Notes under the pieces: generated by a model
The model's database searches: none
What the model was told of the DNA's origin: nothing
The model's input: only the letters and a program-made list of their open reading frames with translations
Position numbers and translations under genes: made by a program
Assembly: GCF_029625295.1 (NCBI RefSeq)
Contig: NZ_CP121112.1
Coordinates: 3,720,001-3,784,000, forward strand
Length of the DNA: 64,000 bases
DNA from: Flavobacterium gyeonganense
GTDB taxonomy: Bacteria; Bacteroidota; Bacteroidia; Flavobacteriales; Flavobacteriaceae
Reading direction: 5' to 3'
Shown here: piece by piece, positions 62,881 to 64,000 of the stretch
How the letters are laid out: the number at the start of each line of letters is the position of its first letter
How positions within the stretch are numbered: the first letter of the stretch is position 1

Positions 62881-64000
62881 TTATTTTGTAATGACAAGTT
62901 GATTTTGATTTAAAATTCCGTATACAGAACCATTGATTTCAGTTCCTAAAAAAGCAGAATTTTTAGATTTTGAAAGAATATTTTCTTTTGTAAAAGTTGA
63001 CCTTCCTTCCGGAGTAAAGAATGTGAAATTAGCTTTTGCTCCTTCTTTTATGATGTTGTTTTCTAAACCGAAAACGTCTCTTCCTGAAGTTAATTTTGCT
63101 ACCACGGTTTCAATTGGCAAAACCGTTAATAATGCTCCAAAAGTGCTTTCCAGACCTATCGTTCCGTTTTTTGCCGTATCAAATTCCATTTTTTTGAATT
63201 CAATATCAATTGGGTTATGATCTGAAGTAATCATGTCGATTGTTCCGTCTAATACTGCATTTAAAAGAGCTGTTCTGTCAGCTTCGTTTCGTAGTGGAGG
63301 TGTAACTTTAAAGCGGGTATCAAAACCTTCCAGTTTTTCATCTGTCAATACTAAATGATGTACAGAAACACTGCACGTTACCTGTAAGCCTTTTGCTTTA
63401 GCTTCTTTAATTAATTCGACTGATTTCCCTGTGGAAATAGTTGGAATGTGAAGTTTTCCTCCAGTATATTCCAATAAAAATAAGTTTCGGGCAATTTGTA
63501 ATTCTTCGGCTAAATTCGGAATTCCTTTCAAACCTAATCTTGTTGAAACAATCCCTTCATTTGCCACTCCGTTTCCTTTGATGTTGGCATCCTGCGAATA
63601 GGCAATTACCAAACCATCAAAATCCTGCACATATTGTAGGGCGATTTTAAGCAGATTGGCGTTGTCCAGACTTTTATTGTAATCTCCAAAAGCGATGGCT
63701 CCGGATTTTTTCATGTCAAACAATTCTGCCATGTCTTTTCCTTCGCTGGCTTTGGTCAAGGCAGCAATAGGAAATAATTCTGTAGCAAAACCATTTGCTT
63801 TGTTTTTTACAAAATTTACCTGCGATTGATTATCAATTACAGGATAGGAGTTTGGTTGTAAAGCAATGGCTGTAAATCCGCTTTTTGCAGCTACATTCAG
63901 TCCGTTTGAAATCGTTTCCCTTTCTTCATAGCCTGGTTCTGCAAAAGAAACACTACTGTCAAACCAGCCTTGAGAAAGATGTAAATTTTCCAGCTTAACT
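62881..64000 (-). CDS. Dihydroorotase-like amidohydrolase lacking key metal ligands, N-terminus beyond window
   Basis: A protein of the dihydroorotase/cyclic amidohydrolase family; 372 residues are visible, running in frame to the edge at 64000, so the true start is outside. The N-terminal metal motif, normally DxHVHLREPG, reads DSSVSFAEPGYE: both histidines and the substrate arginine are replaced by Ser, Ser and Ala. The later metal-ligand His in the HxSTxxSV strand is also replaced (LHIPTISTGKSV). VHHLVLTDE and SDHNPID with the catalytic-region aspartate remain. It resembles inactive PyrC' subunits that help assemble aspartate carbamoyltransferase in other bacteria. The gene name is left blank because activity is doubtful. 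Confidence 0.85.
   Translation of the reverse strand, partial: VKLENLHLSQGWFDSSVSFAEPGYEERETISNGLNVAAKSGFTAIALQPNSYPVIDNQSQVNFVKNKANGFATELFPIAALTKASEGKDMAELFDMKKSGAIAFGDYNKSLDNANLLKIALQYVQDFDGLVIAYSQDANIKGNGVANEGIVSTRLGLKGIPNLAEELQIARNLFLLEYTGGKLHIPTISTGKSVELIKEAKAKGLQVTCSVSVHHLVLTDEKLEGFDTRFKVTPPLRNEADRTALLNAVLDGTIDMITSDHNPIDIEFKKMEFDTAKNGTIGLESTFGALLTVLPIETVVAKLTSGRDVFGLENNIIKEGAKANFTFFTPEGRSTFTKENILSKSKNSAFLGTEINGSVYGILNQNQLVITK

Noticed and set aside
1..64000. CRISPR arrays, insertion sequences, tRNA or rRNA genes, prophage
   Set aside because: Scanned for regular direct repeats, transposase motifs and tRNA cloverleaf sequences by eye and found none; short or degenerate cases could be missed.

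Overview
The window is a chromosomal segment of a member of the Bacteroidetes, almost certainly Flavobacterium or a very close Flavobacteriaceae genus. The evidence is a strongly AT-rich sequence, a GldI-type gliding motility lipoprotein, a SusC/SusD pair, surface lipoproteins with an acidic/lysine signal after the lipobox cysteine, no clear Shine-Dalgarno sequences, several TTG starts, and promoters of the TTG-N17-23-TAnnTTTG type. I see no rRNA, tRNA, CRISPR array, insertion sequence or prophage. Most of the content is vertically inherited, housekeeping-type DNA.

Layout. 1-2.7 kb: a partial short-chain dehydrogenase, an outer membrane alginate-export-like porin and a PepSY-like secreted protein. 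2.7-6.7 kb (minus strand): an operon of a DHH phosphoesterase (NrnA type), GldI and two tandem cyclophilin-FKBP fusion isomerases. 6.8-9.9 kb (minus): a fluoride-type CLC antiporter, a RidA-like protein and the CbpM/CbpA co-chaperone pair. 10.2-18.2 kb: a secreted unknown, a lipoprotein, guaA, two tandem LysM proteins (the second fused to a periplasmic-binding-protein domain), OsmC and a DUF3820 protein. 18.3-22 kb: pyrG and yidC. 22-30.6 kb: a GNAT protein, an outer membrane protein, a DUF4834 protein, a YfhO-like membrane protein, a glycosyltransferase, a polysaccharide flippase and a small membrane protein. 30.7-33.5 kb: uvrA.

33.7-45.4 kb is the main accessory region: a polysaccharide utilisation locus (PUL). 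It has a membrane-spanning propeller/Y_Y_Y/LuxR-HTH regulator, SusC, SusD, a PKD-containing glycan-binding lipoprotein, a surface GH16 lipoprotein and a second secreted GH16. The likely substrate is laminarin or a related beta-1,3-glucan. It is followed by an ECF sigma factor with a 47-residue ORF, then two tandem paralogous TPR proteins that share leader and terminator elements. 49.7-64 kb: nth (without the usual Fe-S cysteines), a bcp peroxiredoxin, parC and parE, pncB, a transglutaminase-like protein, an FMN reductase, a conserved unknown protein, an MBL-fold hydrolase with a small membrane protein, a serine esterase, a DUF4870 protein and a dihydroorotase-like protein that has lost metal ligands and runs off the end.

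A pattern cuts across the window: six genes are broken by eight frameshifts, and each one is repaired by adding a single A/T to an A/T run of 6-7. One repaired gene then has exactly the length of its intact neighbour paralogue. Homopolymer undercalling in the source sequence is the simplest explanation, so I treat these six as probably intact genes that are broken only as sequenced. Many gene ends carry perfect or near-perfect inverted repeats that act as (often bidirectional) terminators.
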